Shown piece by piece: positions 8,433-17,777 of a stretch of DNA of 64,000 bases. Source of the DNA: Ilyobacter_A sp963668015 (GTDB lineage Bacteria; Fusobacteriota; Fusobacteriia; Fusobacteriales; Fusobacteriaceae); assembly GCA_963668015.2 (NCBI GenBank), contig CAXXCR010000009.1:172945-236944 (forward strand), given 5' to 3'. How positions within the stretch are numbered: position 1 is the first letter of the stretch; every line of letters begins with the position of its first letter. A program made the translations under genes and the position numbers. The notes under the pieces are model-generated. The model was not told the origin of the DNA, did not search any database, and saw nothing but the letters and a program-made list of their open reading frames with translations.

Positions 8433-8460
8433 AAAAAGGCTACTATTATAATAGTAGCCT
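8433..8460 (-). terminator. Intercistronic partial terminator between oppA and oppB
   Basis: AGGCTACTAT and ATAGTAGCCT flank TATA in a perfect 24-bp palindrome, followed on the minus strand by five T residues. It sits between oppA and the membrane genes of the same operon. Such sites usually make the binding protein more abundant than the rest of the transporter; that effect is inferred here. Confidence 0.75.
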
Positions 8461-8468
8461 CAAGTTAA

Positions 8469-10073
8469 TTATTTTACTTCTGCAAAGTCATAAATCGTAT
8501 CCGAACCGATAGCTCTGAATACCACTCCTTTTACATTAGGTTTTACAAGAGCGTTTCTGTTCCTGAAGAATGTTGGTACTATCGGAAATTCCGTAAGAAG
8601 AATTTCTTCCGCTTTTGCCATTGCGTCCATTCTTTCATCTTGGTCAAAACTATTGTAAGCAAGTTCAATCAGCCTGTCGTATTCGGCATTTGACCAGCTT
8701 GAATGGTTGTGTCCTCCATCAGTTACCCAAAGATCCAGGTATGTCATAGGGTCATTGTAGTCCGGCCCCCATCCAGCCATTCCAATCTGAAAATCTTTGG
8801 AAGTCATTTTTTGAAGTCTTATCTGAAAAGTAACTGGTTCCAGTTTAACATTTATTCCAAGCTTTTTGCTCAACTGTTCTTGATAGTACTGTCCCTCTTT
8901 TTGTCCCGCATCAGTATTATCAATTAATATTGTTACTTCTACTGCTCCTTTATGCCCTATTTCAGAAAGACCTTCCAAAAGAAGCTTTTTCGCTTTCTCT
9001 GTATTTCCATCTTCAAAAACTTCAACTCCGTAATCCTCTCTGAAAGTTTTGTTTTTACCTGGAAATCCTATCGGTACAAAAGAAGTTGCCGCTTGAGAAC
9101 CATCTTTCCTGATTTTACCAACCAACATCTCTCTGTCTATTGCAAGTGCGAAAGCCTCTCTTATTTTTCTGTTTGAAAACAATTTATCCTTTGTATTAAA
9201 TTCAAAATAAAATACCGAACCGTCACTGTACGTATTGAGCTCTGGGCTCCCGATATAATCTGGAAGGTTATCACCAGAAATTCTAGTTATATCCAGTTCA
9301 TTATTTAAATACATATTCAAAGCTGTATTCGAATCATTTATCATAATCATTTCTATTTCTTCTATTTTAAATGCATCTTTATTCCAATAATTTGGATTTT
9401 TCTTAATTATTATTTTACTTCCATGCTCCCAGGTATCTATTACGTAGGGACCGTTATAAATCATGTTCTCTTTTTCTAATGCATACTCATCCCCTACTTC
9501 ATTATAATACTTTTCGTTCAAAGGATAGTAAGTTGGGAAACTCAACAAAGAAGCAAAATATGCTGCTGGTCTTTCCAATTCAACCTGAAGAGTATAATCA
9601 TCTATTGCCTTGATTCCGACTTTTGAAAAATCACTCATCTCTCCCATATTATAAGCGGCTGCATTTTTTATATAATAGAGTATATAGGAATATTCCGCTG
9701 CTGTTTCAGGGTCCAGGGCCCTCTTCCACGCAAAAGCAAAATCATTAGCTGTTACAGGCTCTCCGTTAGACCATTTTGCATCTTTTCTCAATTTAAACGT
9801 CCAAACTTTTCCTTCGACTTCCCAAGATTCTGCCACTCCCGGGATAACATTTCCTTCTTTGTCCTGTCTGGTAAGCCCCTCAAATACATTTCCATCAACC
9901 TGTATAGCCACAGCATCAGTAGTAAGCTGTGGGTCCAAGCTTCCAGGCTCGTCCGGTATTCCAACTCTTAAAACTTTTTTTACTTCTTCTTTATCTGCTG
10001 TTTTTTTATCTCCACAGGCAGAAAAAAAGACACCCATTACAAGAAGTACCACTAAAAATTTCATACTTTTCAC
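8469..10073 (-). CDS. oppA: Oligopeptide-binding lipoprotein (OppA-type)
   Basis: Extracytoplasmic solute-binding protein of family 5, 534 residues, delivering peptides to OppBC. The signal peptide ends in lipobox FSACG with Cys20 as the lipidated residue. The core shows family features such as LRVGIPDEPGSLDPQ near the mature N-terminus and YNGPYVIDTWEHG. The start is probably the GTG at 10073, which has GAGGT at a suitable distance; an ATG three codons later is too far from it. It is the first gene of the opp operon. Confidence 0.94.
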   Translation of the reverse strand: MKSMKFLVVLLVMGVFFSACGDKKTADKEEVKKVLRVGIPDEPGSLDPQLTTDAVAIQVDGNVFEGLTRQDKEGNVIPGVAESWEVEGKVWTFKLRKDAKWSNGEPVTANDFAFAWKRALDPETAAEYSYILYYIKNAAAYNMGEMSDFSKVGIKAIDDYTLQVELERPAAYFASLLSFPTYYPLNEKYYNEVGDEYALEKENMIYNGPYVIDTWEHGSKIIIKKNPNYWNKDAFKIEEIEMIMINDSNTALNMYLNNELDITRISGDNLPDYIGSPELNTYSDGSVFYFEFNTKDKLFSNRKIREAFALAIDREMLVGKIRKDGSQAATSFVPIGFPGKNKTFREDYGVEVFEDGNTEKAKKLLLEGLSEIGHKGAVEVTILIDNTDAGQKEGQYYQEQLSKKLGINVKLEPVTFQIRLQKMTSKDFQIGMAGWGPDYNDPMTYLDLWVTDGGHNHSSWSNAEYDRLIELAYNSFDQDERMDAMAKAEEILLTEFPIVPTFFRNRNALVKPNVKGVVFRAIGSDTIYDFAEVK

Positions 10074-10140
10074 GTAGTCTACCTCACTTTCGTTATTTTT
10101 AAATTTTCAGATTTCTAGAAGATTAAAAAAAATTAAATTT

Positions 10141-10169
10141 ATTATAGCATCAACATCATCATCTTGCAA
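10141..10169 (-). promoter_or_regulatory. Promoter of the opp operon
   Basis: On the minus strand TTGCAA (10164-10169), a 17-bp spacer and TATAAT (10141-10146) lie about 70 bp before oppA. The rest of the 10,170-10,417 gap is AT-rich and I see no gene in it. Confidence 0.7.
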
Positions 10170-10417
10170 ATTTATCACTCAGGCTCTGATATCAATTTTT
10201 ATATACCAGGTTTTTTTACAGCAAACTGTTCATTTTTCCTTTTTTTTACTTTCATACTCAATAATATTTAATCTTTATATTTTTACAGTACAACATCCAA
10301 CTATAACTGTTACAAAATAACTGCATAAAATTCAAAATTATATGTACGGCTAAGTTTTAATCCACGAAATAATAAAATAAAAAAACAATAGGTCAAAACA
10401 AAAAAAGTTATTATAAT

Positions 10418-10441
10418 AAAAAAACAGCCATAAGGCTGTTT
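10418..10441 (-). terminator. Terminator of the tRNA operon
   Basis: AAACAGCC and GGCTGTTT form an 8-bp stem with a 4-nt loop, followed on the minus strand by a long T run. It lies just past tRNA-Leu, the last gene of the six-tRNA transcript. Confidence 0.85.
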
Positions 10442-10449
10442 GAAATCGA

Positions 10450-10533
10450 TGGTGCGGAGGGAGAGACTTGAACTCTCACGTCAAAGACACTAGATCCTAA
10501 GTCTAGCGCGTCTGCCAATTCCGCCACCCCCGC
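10450..10533 (-). tRNA. tRNA-Leu (anticodon UAG)
   Basis: A class II tRNA of 84 nt with a long variable arm, encoded CCA and anticodon TAG in the loop CTTAGGA. The acceptor pairs close with one G-U pair. It is the last tRNA of the cluster. Confidence 0.95.
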
Positions 10534-10536
10534 TAA

Positions 10537-10612
10537 TGGTGCGCCATACAGGATTTGAACCTGTGACAACTCGATTAAAAGTCGAGTGCTCTACCAACTG
10601 AGCTAATGGCGC
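10537..10612 (-). tRNA. tRNA-Lys (anticodon UUU)
   Basis: A 76-nt tRNA with matching GCGCCAT/ATGGCGC acceptor arms, encoded CCA and anticodon TTT. It lies 3 bp from tRNA-Leu in the same transcript. Confidence 0.96.
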
Positions 10613-10621
10613 TTTTTTTTA

Positions 10622-10697
10622 TGGGGTGACCGACGGGATTTGAACCCGCGACAACCAGTGCCACAAACTGGCGCTCTACCCCTGAACTACGGTCACC
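10622..10697 (-). tRNA. tRNA-His (anticodon GUG)
   Basis: A 76-nt tRNA with anticodon GTG, encoded CCA and an extra 5' G opposite C73, the identity feature of histidine tRNA. Confidence 0.96.
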
Positions 10698-10716
10698 ATA
10701 TGTAAGATTTGTTAAA

Positions 10717-10793
<77 letters not shown>

Positions 10794-10796
10794 ATT

Positions 10797-10872
<76 letters not shown>

Positions 10873-10875
10873 AAA

Positions 10876-10952
10876 TGGTCGGAACAGCAGGATTTGAACC
10901 TGCGACCCCCTGCTCCCAAGGCAGGTGCGCTACCGGGCTGCGCTATGTTCCG
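10876..10952 (-). tRNA. tRNA-Pro (anticodon UGG)
   Basis: A 77-nt tRNA with acceptor CGGAACA/TGTTCCG, encoded CCA and anticodon TGG. It is the first gene after the operon promoter. Confidence 0.96.
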
Positions 10953-10988
10953 TTTTTTTCAGAAGTCTTGTCCTTCAAGACGAGATAG

Positions 10989-11017
10989 ATAATACCACGT
11001 CTACATTTTTTTGTCAA
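10989..11017 (-). promoter_or_regulatory. Stable-RNA promoter of the tRNA cluster
   Basis: TTGACA (11012-11017), 17-bp spacer and TATTAT (10989-10994) on the minus strand. The downstream leader contains GTCTTGAAGGACAAGAC, resembling the leader after the promoter at 63,931, so both probably belong to the same class of strongly expressed stable-RNA promoters. Confidence 0.85.
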
Positions 11018-11301
11018 CAACTTTTTTTGCATATTTTTTAAAATTTATATAATCTCATCTGATAATATATCCAGATCACCATTCAAACCATTGATTTTAT
11101 TAAACTTTCTCACATTTGTCTCTTTAAAAAAAATTTATAAATATACTCAAATAAAAAAAATCAAAACTTGTAATAATTCAGGTAATTTATATAAGTTAAT
11201 AATAAATTTAATAGTTTTTCTAATAAAAAAAACATATTTCTCACAATAATCCTCGTAAATATTTCTATATTTAACCTAAGTTGCTACCTGTATTTAAAAC
11301 A

Positions 11302-11665
11302 AAATATGGATTTGTTATACTTTCTTTGCTTGTCCAAAGAAAAGACACCCATAAGATTAATGAAGCTTGTAAAAATAAATTTTACAAGGACTAAAAAATA
11401 TACTCGCTTTACTCGTTATTTTTTAAGTCAACTAACTTTCTATTGAAATATAGTCAGAGAGCCTCCTTATTTCAATGAAAGTGGATTTCAGCAGATGGTT
11501 TCTTAAACGTAATTTTTTAAAGGGTTTCGATTAAAATGCTCTGTAAGTTAGTTTTTCTAGCTTCTTTACGCTTATTTTTCACAGGCCTTGATTTTTGGTT
11601 ATATCATACCTGTAGGGTGCTTTTTATCAAGAAAAAGTAATAGATTTCGAGAAATTCAGTAATTT
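11302..11665 (+). repeat. MITE-like dispersed repeat, copy 1
   Basis: About 364 bp, one of four related non-coding elements in the window (others at 22,268, 35,045 and 46,480). It keeps the central hairpin with arms ATTGAAATA/TATTTCAAT and the right-end sequence ending in an AAATTACTGAATTT-type inverted end. The left terminal hairpin is degraded, and a roughly 20-bp insertion lies near the right end. It occupies most of the gene-free stretch 10,953-12,057; the remainder is AT-rich with no convincing gene. Confidence 0.75.
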
Positions 11666-12017
11666 ATTGCAATAATTTCAAGCATCATCTTGAGTTATTT
11701 AATATTAAAAATTCTTAGGCAAATCATTATTTTAAATATAATTTAACCTTTTTTCAAAACTTATGCTGTCTAAAAAAAGACAACTGATGTCTTTTTCTTT
11801 AATTTTTTATGCCATAAAAAATACTTAAAATTAACTCTATAGACTTTAATAGAAACACTTCTCTTAATGACAAATATTTTTAAAATCGATTTTAAACTGC
11901 TTTATTTCAAATTTAACGAATTTGTTGAAGTAAAACATATGCAGACGACATTCCCAAAAGTGGTCTTTAAAAATAAATCTGAAACAGAATACAAATATAA
12001 ACATAAAAATATATATA

Positions 12018-12044
12018 AAAAAAGAGGGGATTATCCCCTCTTTA
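12018..12044 (-). terminator. Terminator after pgk
   Basis: AAAGAGGGGA and TCCCCTCTTT form a 10-bp stem with a short loop and a T-rich tail on the minus strand, about 14 bp past the pgk stop. Confidence 0.88.
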
Positions 12045-12057
12045 ATACTTTCAAATA

Positions 12058-13251
12058 TTATTTATTAGATATAGAATCTACACCCGGTAATACTTTACCT
12101 TCTAGGTATTCTAAAGAAGCTCCCCCACCTGTAGAGATATGAGTGAATTTTTCTGCAAATCCTAATTGGATAGCAGCTGTAGCAGAGTCTCCTCCACCGA
12201 TGATAGTTGTCGCACCTTCTAAGTTTGCGATAGCTTCACAAACTCCGATAGTTCCTTTAGCGAAAGCTTCCATTTCAAAAACTCCCATAGGTCCGTTCCA
12301 AACTACAGTTTTAGCTCCTTCTAAAGTTTTAGTGAATAATTCCACTGAAGCAGCTCCAATGTCTAGTCCCATTTCATCTGCTGCAACTCCATCTACAGAA
12401 ACTGTTCTGTGCTCAGCATCAGCTGCGAACTCTTTAGCAGCTATTGTGTCGATAGGAAGTACTAATTTGTCTCCAGCTTTCTCCATTAACTCTTTAGCTA
12501 ATCCTAACCTGTCCTCTTCGCATAAAGATTTCCCTATGCTTAATCCTTTTGCTTTTAGGAAAGTAAACATCATTCCTCCACCAACAATGATTTTGTCTGC
12601 TTTTGGAATTAAGTTTTCTATTACAGCAATTTTATCTGAAACTTTAGCTCCACCTAAGATAGCCACTAAAGGTCTTTCAGGGTTGTCTACGGCTCCACCA
12701 ATGAATTTGATCTCTTTTTCCATTAAGAATCCTGCAGCTGATTCTGCGATGTTAGAAGCGATTCCTACGTTAGAAGCATGAGCTCTGTGAGCTGTTCCGA
12801 ATGCATCGTTAACAAATACATCTCCTAAAGATGCCCAGTATTTTCCTAATTCAGGGTCGTTTTTAGATTCTTTTTTTCCGTCGATGTCTTCAAATCTAGT
12901 GTTTTCGAACATCAGGATTTCTCCGTCTTTTAATTCAGCAACAGCTTTTTCTAACTCTTCCCCTCTTGTAGCTGCTACGAATTTAACTTCTTGACCTAAT
13001 ACTTCTGCCAATCTAGCTGCCACTGGTGCTAATGACTTAGAAGCTTTATCTTCCTCTGTTTTTACTCTTCCTAAGTGAGAGAATGCTATAACTTTCCCAC
13101 CGTTTTCTAATACGTATTTGATACTAGGTACTGCTGCAACTATTCTATTGTCGTTAGTTATTTTACCGTCCTTCATTGGAACGTTGAAATCAACCCTCAT
13201 TAATACCTTTTTACCTTTTACATCTAAATCTGTAACGATTTTTTTTGCCAT
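12058..13251 (-). CDS. pgk: Phosphoglycerate kinase
   Basis: Transfers phosphate from 1,3-bisphosphoglycerate to ADP in glycolysis. The 397 residues match the family, with the substrate-binding N-terminal motif VDFNVPMKDG, hinge-side GGAKVSDKI and the nucleotide-loop motif GGGDSATA near the C-terminus. It follows gap in the same direction with a hairpin between them. Codon use is biased toward a small set, as expected of a highly expressed gene. Confidence 0.98.
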   Translation of the reverse strand: MAKKIVTDLDVKGKKVLMRVDFNVPMKDGKITNDNRIVAAVPSIKYVLENGGKVIAFSHLGRVKTEEDKASKSLAPVAARLAEVLGQEVKFVAATRGEELEKAVAELKDGEILMFENTRFEDIDGKKESKNDPELGKYWASLGDVFVNDAFGTAHRAHASNVGIASNIAESAAGFLMEKEIKFIGGAVDNPERPLVAILGGAKVSDKIAVIENLIPKADKIIVGGGMMFTFLKAKGLSIGKSLCEEDRLGLAKELMEKAGDKLVLPIDTIAAKEFAADAEHRTVSVDGVAADEMGLDIGAASVELFTKTLEGAKTVVWNGPMGVFEMEAFAKGTIGVCEAIANLEGATTIIGGGDSATAAIQLGFAEKFTHISTGGGASLEYLEGKVLPGVDSISNK

Positions 13252-13282
13252 TTGGCTCCCTCCTGATTTGTGAAAATTTTTA

Positions 13283-13314
13283 AAAATAGCGGAACCCGAA
13301 AGTTCCGCTATTTT
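13283..13314 (-). terminator. Hairpin terminator between gap and pgk
   Basis: AAAATAGCGGAAC and GTTCCGCTATTTT form a perfect 13-bp stem with a 6-nt loop and a T-rich tail on the minus strand. I see no clear separate pgk promoter, so it may be a partial terminator or a processing/stability element within a gap-pgk transcript. Confidence 0.75.
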
Positions 13315-13344
13315 ATTTATTATTTAATTAATATCCAAATTTAA

Positions 13345-14358
13345 TTATTTAGAAATTTCAACGAATTTTTTACAAGTTCTTACTAATTGAGCTGTGTAAG
13401 ACATTTCGTTGTCGTACCAAGTTAAGATTTTTACTAACTGTTTTCCATCAACAGTCATTACTTTTGTACATCCAGCATCAAATAATGATCCGTACTTGAT
13501 TCCGATAGTATCAGATGAAACGATTGGATCTTCTGTGTATCCTAAAGTTTCGTTAGCTGCTGCTTTGATAGCTGCATTCACTTCTTCAGCAGTTACAGTT
13601 TTATCTAATTCTACTACTAAGTCTACACAAGAACCAGTTACAGTTGGAACTCTTACTGCTCCACCGTCTAGTTTACCATTTAATGATGGTAAAACTTTTC
13701 CTACTGCTACAGCTGCTCCTGTTGCAGTTGGTACCATGTTAGCTGCTGCTGCTCTACCTCTTCTAGCAGAGATTGGTTTTGGATGTGGTCCGTCTAATGT
13801 ATTTTGGTCGTTAGTGTAAGCGTGGATAGTAGTCATGAATCCTTTTACTAGTCCGAAGCTGTCATCTAAAACTTTAGCAACTGGTGCTAAACAGTTAGTT
13901 GTACAAGAAGCTCCTGAGATAACTGTTTCTGTACCGTCTAATACATCGTCGTTTACGTTGAATACTACAGTTTTAAGGTCACCTGAAGCTGGTGCAGAGA
14001 TAACTACTTTTTTAGCTCCTGCATCGATGTGAGCTTGAGATTTTTCTTTAGAAACATAGAAACCTGTACATTCTAATACAACGTCTACTCCTAAGTCTCC
14101 CCAAGGTAAGTCTTTAGCATCTCTTTCTGCGTAGATTTTTATTTCTTTACCGTCTACTTTGATTCCTTCAGCTGTAGCTTCTACAGAGTCAGTTTTGTAT
14201 CTTCCTTGAGCTGTATCATATTTTAGTAAGTAAGCTAGAGTTTCTGCGTCTGTTAAATCGTTGATTGCTACGATTTCAAACTCAGGTGAATCAAACATTA
14301 ATCTGAACGCTAGTCTTCCGATTCTTCCGAATCCATTAATTGCAACTTTAACTGCCAT
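13345..14358 (-). CDS. gap: Glyceraldehyde-3-phosphate dehydrogenase, type I
   Basis: Oxidises glyceraldehyde 3-phosphate with NAD. The 337 residues show the Rossmann start INGFGRIGR (about 8-16) and the active-site motif SGASCTTNCLAP with catalytic Cys152. An Asp in the AINDL segment (Asp34) favours NAD over NADP. It is the first gene of the gap-pgk unit with a consensus promoter and an AGGAGG site. Confidence 0.98.
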   Translation of the reverse strand: MAVKVAINGFGRIGRLAFRLMFDSPEFEIVAINDLTDAETLAYLLKYDTAQGRYKTDSVEATAEGIKVDGKEIKIYAERDAKDLPWGDLGVDVVLECTGFYVSKEKSQAHIDAGAKKVVISAPASGDLKTVVFNVNDDVLDGTETVISGASCTTNCLAPVAKVLDDSFGLVKGFMTTIHAYTNDQNTLDGPHPKPISARRGRAAAANMVPTATGAAVAVGKVLPSLNGKLDGGAVRVPTVTGSCVDLVVELDKTVTAEEVNAAIKAAANETLGYTEDPIVSSDTIGIKYGSLFDAGCTKVMTVDGKQLVKILTWYDNEMSYTAQLVRTCKKFVEISK

Positions 14359-14448
14359 TTAAAAATACCTCCTAGTTTTTTTAAGTAATATATTAAATAA
14401 CTTAATTTACATAATTCAGTTTCCACAAATAAAAAATTTCACATTATA

Positions 14449-14477
14449 AATATATCGTAATTTCTATTTTTTGTCAA
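14449..14477 (-). promoter_or_regulatory. Promoter of gap
   Basis: TTGACA (14472-14477), 17-bp spacer and TATATT (14449-14454) on the minus strand, about 90 bp before the gap start. Confidence 0.85.
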
Positions 14478-14503
14478 CAGTTTTTGAACTTCTCAAAATG
14501 AAA

Positions 14504-15373
14504 TTAGAACTTGCTAAAAAAGCTTTTCATATCTTTTGGAAGCTCAATTTCTATAATCTGTTCCTTTTTGCTCCCTGGATTTTCAAAGATAAATTTATAA
14601 GAATGTAACAGCTGCCTTTTAGCTCTTTCGTCTTTACCACCATAAAGCTCATCTCCTAATATCGGATGTCCCATGGAAGCTAAATGTACTCTTATCTGAT
14701 GTGTCCTGCCTGTAAAAAGTTCCAATTCAAGAAGACTCAGATCTTCTTCTATGTCCCTTTCAATTACACGCACACGGGTTTTCGCCTCTTGTCCCCCATC
14801 TTCTACCGAAAGGATCTCTCTTCTCAGGCTATCCCCTACTCTTCCAATTGAAGACTCTATGAAAAATTCTTGCTCTTCCACTATCCCTTTTACCACAGCC
14901 ATATAAAACTTTTTAGTCTCAACTTTTTCCTGTAGATAGGCCTGTGAAAAGGCATTTTTCGTCACCACTATCAGCCCGCTGGTGTTCATGTCCAACCTGT
15001 TGTAAAACCTCGGAACCATCCTCTTGCCCATACTCTTTTCAAAGTGGTGTACTACCCCATGTGCCAGAGTTTTATCCACCTTTTTCAATGTAGGATGAGT
15101 TATCAAAAACGGCTCTTTATCTATTATCAGCAGATCATTATCCTCGTATACTATTTTAAGGTCCATCTCAATAGGCTCTATATTGGTTCCCTTTTCATTT
15201 TCGTATACCACAAGCCTGCTAAACTGTCTCAATTTCTTAGTCGGTTTAACTCTTTTTTTGTCCAAAATAAGTTTAAGATTTCTGATACTTCTGCCAGAAT
15301 ACCCCTCTACATCCTTTAAATACTGGGATACAGTGTAGCCTTTATACTGTTTAGGTATTATAAATTTCCTCAT
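14504..15373 (-). CDS. RluA-family pseudouridine synthase (RluC/RluD-like)
   Basis: Converts uridines in rRNA or tRNA to pseudouridine. The 289-residue protein has an N-terminal S4-like region followed by the catalytic domain, with NRLDMNTSGL carrying the catalytic Asp (about residue 128) and LFTGRTHQIRVHLASMGHP near the C-terminal third. The target nucleotide cannot be assigned. I prefer the ATG at 15373, six bp inside the longest frame, because AAGGGTG precedes it. Confidence 0.9.
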   Translation of the reverse strand: MRKFIIPKQYKGYTVSQYLKDVEGYSGRSIRNLKLILDKKRVKPTKKLRQFSRLVVYENEKGTNIEPIEMDLKIVYEDNDLLIIDKEPFLITHPTLKKVDKTLAHGVVHHFEKSMGKRMVPRFYNRLDMNTSGLIVVTKNAFSQAYLQEKVETKKFYMAVVKGIVEEQEFFIESSIGRVGDSLRREILSVEDGGQEAKTRVRVIERDIEEDLSLLELELFTGRTHQIRVHLASMGHPILGDELYGGKDERAKRQLLHSYKFIFENPGSKKEQIIEIELPKDMKSFFSKF

Positions 15374-15626
15374 ATTCACCCTTTTTAAAACTTTATTTAC
15401 TGCATATAAATTTTAGCAAATTGATTTTTTTTTGTCAATTCTAAAGTCTTAAGTTGAATATTTGTTAAAAAAAATTAATTCTTTAAAAATTATAATTTAA
15501 TAAAACTCTCGATTATATAATACTACTATTAAAAATTTTAATAGTAGTGAATTTATTCACTTTTGATAGCCTCTAAAATATATTAATTATTACTAAAAAA
15601 TTGTTTTTTATAATAGATTTATGTTC

Positions 15627-16010
15627 TTATTTACCGATATATGCAGTTACCTCTATCTCAACCTTTACATCTTTTGGCAGCCTAGCTACCTCTACACAAG
15701 CTCTTGCTGGTTTTGATTCAGAAAAATACTTTTCATAAACTTCATTTATTTTTCCAAAATCATCCATATTCTTTATAAACACAGAAGCTTTTACCACGTC
15801 GTCAAATGAAGCACCAGCCTCTTTTAATATAGCTCCGACATTCTCCAAAGCCTGTTTTGTTTGTTCCTGAACGTCTTCTGAAACTAAAGTCATTGTTTCT
15901 GGTACATAAGGTATTTGTCCTGATACGAATAAATAATCGCCGGCAAGGACCGCTTGAGAATAAGGTCCTAAAGCTGCAGGTGCTTTTTCAGTTTCTATTA
16001 TTTTCTTCAT
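15627..16010 (-). CDS. ridA: RidA-family enamine/imine deaminase
   Basis: Small trimeric cytoplasmic enzyme that hydrolyses reactive 2-aminoacrylate-type imines produced by PLP enzymes. The 127 residues match the family; the signature near SKPARACVEVARLPKDV contains the conserved Arg that binds the substrate carboxylate. It seems monocistronic. The 250 bp on its 3' side contain only AT-rich DNA. Confidence 0.93.
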   Translation of the reverse strand: MKKIIETEKAPAALGPYSQAVLAGDYLFVSGQIPYVPETMTLVSEDVQEQTKQALENVGAILKEAGASFDDVVKASVFIKNMDDFGKINEVYEKYFSESKPARACVEVARLPKDVKVEIEVTAYIGK

Positions 16011-16094
16011 TGAATTAAATCCCCCATCTTTAAATTTTATCTAACCATATCATAATATCACAAATATCTATATTTTCTATTAAAACGAAATAAA

Positions 16095-16124
16095 AAAGGT
16101 CTGCAGTTCATAGACTGCAGACCT
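16095..16124 (-). terminator. Terminator of the rnf operon
   Basis: AGGTCTGCAGT and ACTGCAGACCT form an 11-bp stem with a short loop and a T-rich tail on the minus strand, directly after rnfB. Confidence 0.88.
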
Positions 16125-16129
16125 AAAAA

Positions 16130-17137
16130 TTAATCTCTTTTTTCTATTACTTCCATCTCTATTGCGCTGAACTTACATTTGTCGTAGCACAGTCCGCAAC
16201 CGATACATTTTTCAGGGTCAACTTTATGCTTTTGTTTTACCTCTCCCTCTATTGCATCTACAGGGCACACTCTCGCACAAGCTGTACATCCGATACATTT
16301 TTCTTCGATTACTTTTGCTTTTTTAACCTCTTTGATCTGGCTTTCAATTGCATTTGTAGGACATTTGATTGCACACAGTCCACACTTTATACAAGTTTCA
16401 GGGTCTATCACAGCTAAGTTGTTGTTTACGTGGACAGCTTTACCTTCTACAGGACATACTCTTTCACACATTCCACAACCTATACATGCAACGTCGCATG
16501 ATTTTCTAGAAACTGCTCCCTTATCTTTTGAAGAACACATTACCGTTACAGGCTGACTTTGAGGAGTCATTTTTATTACGTGTTTAGGACAAGCCTTAAC
16601 ACATTTCTCACAAGAGATACATTTATCCTCATCTATTACAGCTATTCCCTTGTCGTTGATAGTGATCGCATCTACAGGACATTCTCTAGCACAGTCTCCG
16701 TAACCAAGACATCCGTAGAAGCATGATTTATCTCCAGAAAAATAAAGTATCGCTGTAGCACATGTTTTAAGTTCTGCGTCGTACTCGTATGTTTTTCTAG
16801 TCTTGCTGTTGTCACCTTGACATCTTACTCTAGCTACTATTTTATCTCCAGCTTCTGCTCCGCCTTCCATACCCATGATTTCAGCGATTGCGTTTACTGT
16901 TTCAGACCCACCCGGGGCACATGCTGTTATCTCAGCACCAGCTTCTGCAATAGCTTCTGCGTATCCGCTACATCCAGGGTATCCACAGGCACCACAGTTT
17001 GCTCCTGGAAGTATTTCCATAATCCTTTCAACGTAAGGATTTACTTCTACCTCAAATTTTTTAGAGGCAAAGGCTAGGAACATCCCCATAACAAGGCCTA
17101 TTCCTCCAAGAACGATAATTGGAATTAATATTTCCAT
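16130..17137 (-). CDS. rnfB: Rnf complex subunit B, polyferredoxin
   Basis: Peripheral electron-transfer subunit of the ferredoxin:NAD oxidoreductase that pumps Na+ or H+. Residues 1-25 form a membrane anchor. Next comes the RnfB-type cluster motif NCGACGYPGCSGY, then six ferredoxin-like cysteine motifs, including CISCEKCVKACP, CIGCGMCERVCP, CIKCGLCAIKCP and CIGCTACARVCP. The 335-residue length fits the long clostridial/fusobacterial form rather than the short proteobacterial one. It is the last gene of rnfCDGEAB. Confidence 0.95.
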   Translation of the reverse strand: MEILIPIIVLGGIGLVMGMFLAFASKKFEVEVNPYVERIMEILPGANCGACGYPGCSGYAEAIAEAGAEITACAPGGSETVNAIAEIMGMEGGAEAGDKIVARVRCQGDNSKTRKTYEYDAELKTCATAILYFSGDKSCFYGCLGYGDCARECPVDAITINDKGIAVIDEDKCISCEKCVKACPKHVIKMTPQSQPVTVMCSSKDKGAVSRKSCDVACIGCGMCERVCPVEGKAVHVNNNLAVIDPETCIKCGLCAIKCPTNAIESQIKEVKKAKVIEEKCIGCTACARVCPVDAIEGEVKQKHKVDPEKCIGCGLCYDKCKFSAIEMEVIEKRD

Positions 17138-17189
17138 GGTTTTCCTCCCTTTAATTTCAGTGAATAAGTCACTCTACTCTATAATTCGA

Positions 17190-17774
17190 CTATATTTTCA
17201 TACCGCTGAATCCCATAAATGCCATTGCAAGAAGTCCTGCACTTATAAATGCAATTGCCACTCCTTGGAATGCTTTAGGAACATCAGCATACTCAAGTCT
17301 CTCTCTGACACCCGCTAGAAGGATTAGAGCCATTGTAAATCCTACTGCAGCTGCAAATCCGTTAACAGTTGTCTCTATGAAATTGTATTTTTCTTGAATG
17401 TTTAGTATTGCTGCCCCTAGAACCGCACAGTTTGTTGTGATAAGAGGTAGGAAAACCCCTAGAGCTTTGTATAGGTTTGGAGACATTTTTCTAACAACCA
17501 TCTCTACGAACTGAACAAGTGAAGCTATTATAAGTATGAAAGAGATTGTTTGCAGGTACTCCAGGTTAAACGGCACCAACAAGTAGTAGTATATCACCCA
17601 TGTAACAGCAGATGCTAATGTCATAACGAAAGTTACGGCCATCCCCATCCCTATAGATGACTCTATCTTTTTAGAAACTCCCATAAATGGACAGATTCCT
17701 AAGAATTTAGCAAAGATAAAGTTGTTTATGAATATAGATCCAATAATTATCGCAAAAAGATTTCCTAAATCCAA
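17190..17774 (-). CDS. rnfA: Rnf complex subunit A
   Basis: Integral membrane subunit of 194 residues with six hydrophobic helices and the conserved N-terminal segment NNFIFAKFLGICPFMGVS, whose cysteine belongs to the RnfA/RnfE Fe-S site. It lies 3 bp after rnfE. Confidence 0.95.
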   Translation of the reverse strand: MDLGNLFAIIIGSIFINNFIFAKFLGICPFMGVSKKIESSIGMGMAVTFVMTLASAVTWVIYYYLLVPFNLEYLQTISFILIIASLVQFVEMVVRKMSPNLYKALGVFLPLITTNCAVLGAAILNIQEKYNFIETTVNGFAAAVGFTMALILLAGVRERLEYADVPKAFQGVAIAFISAGLLAMAFMGFSGMKI

Positions 17775-17777
17775 TCT

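Noticed and set aside
11867..12142. 91-codon ORF on the plus strand beside pgk
   Set aside because: It runs antisense into the end of pgk and across its terminator, without a ribosome site.
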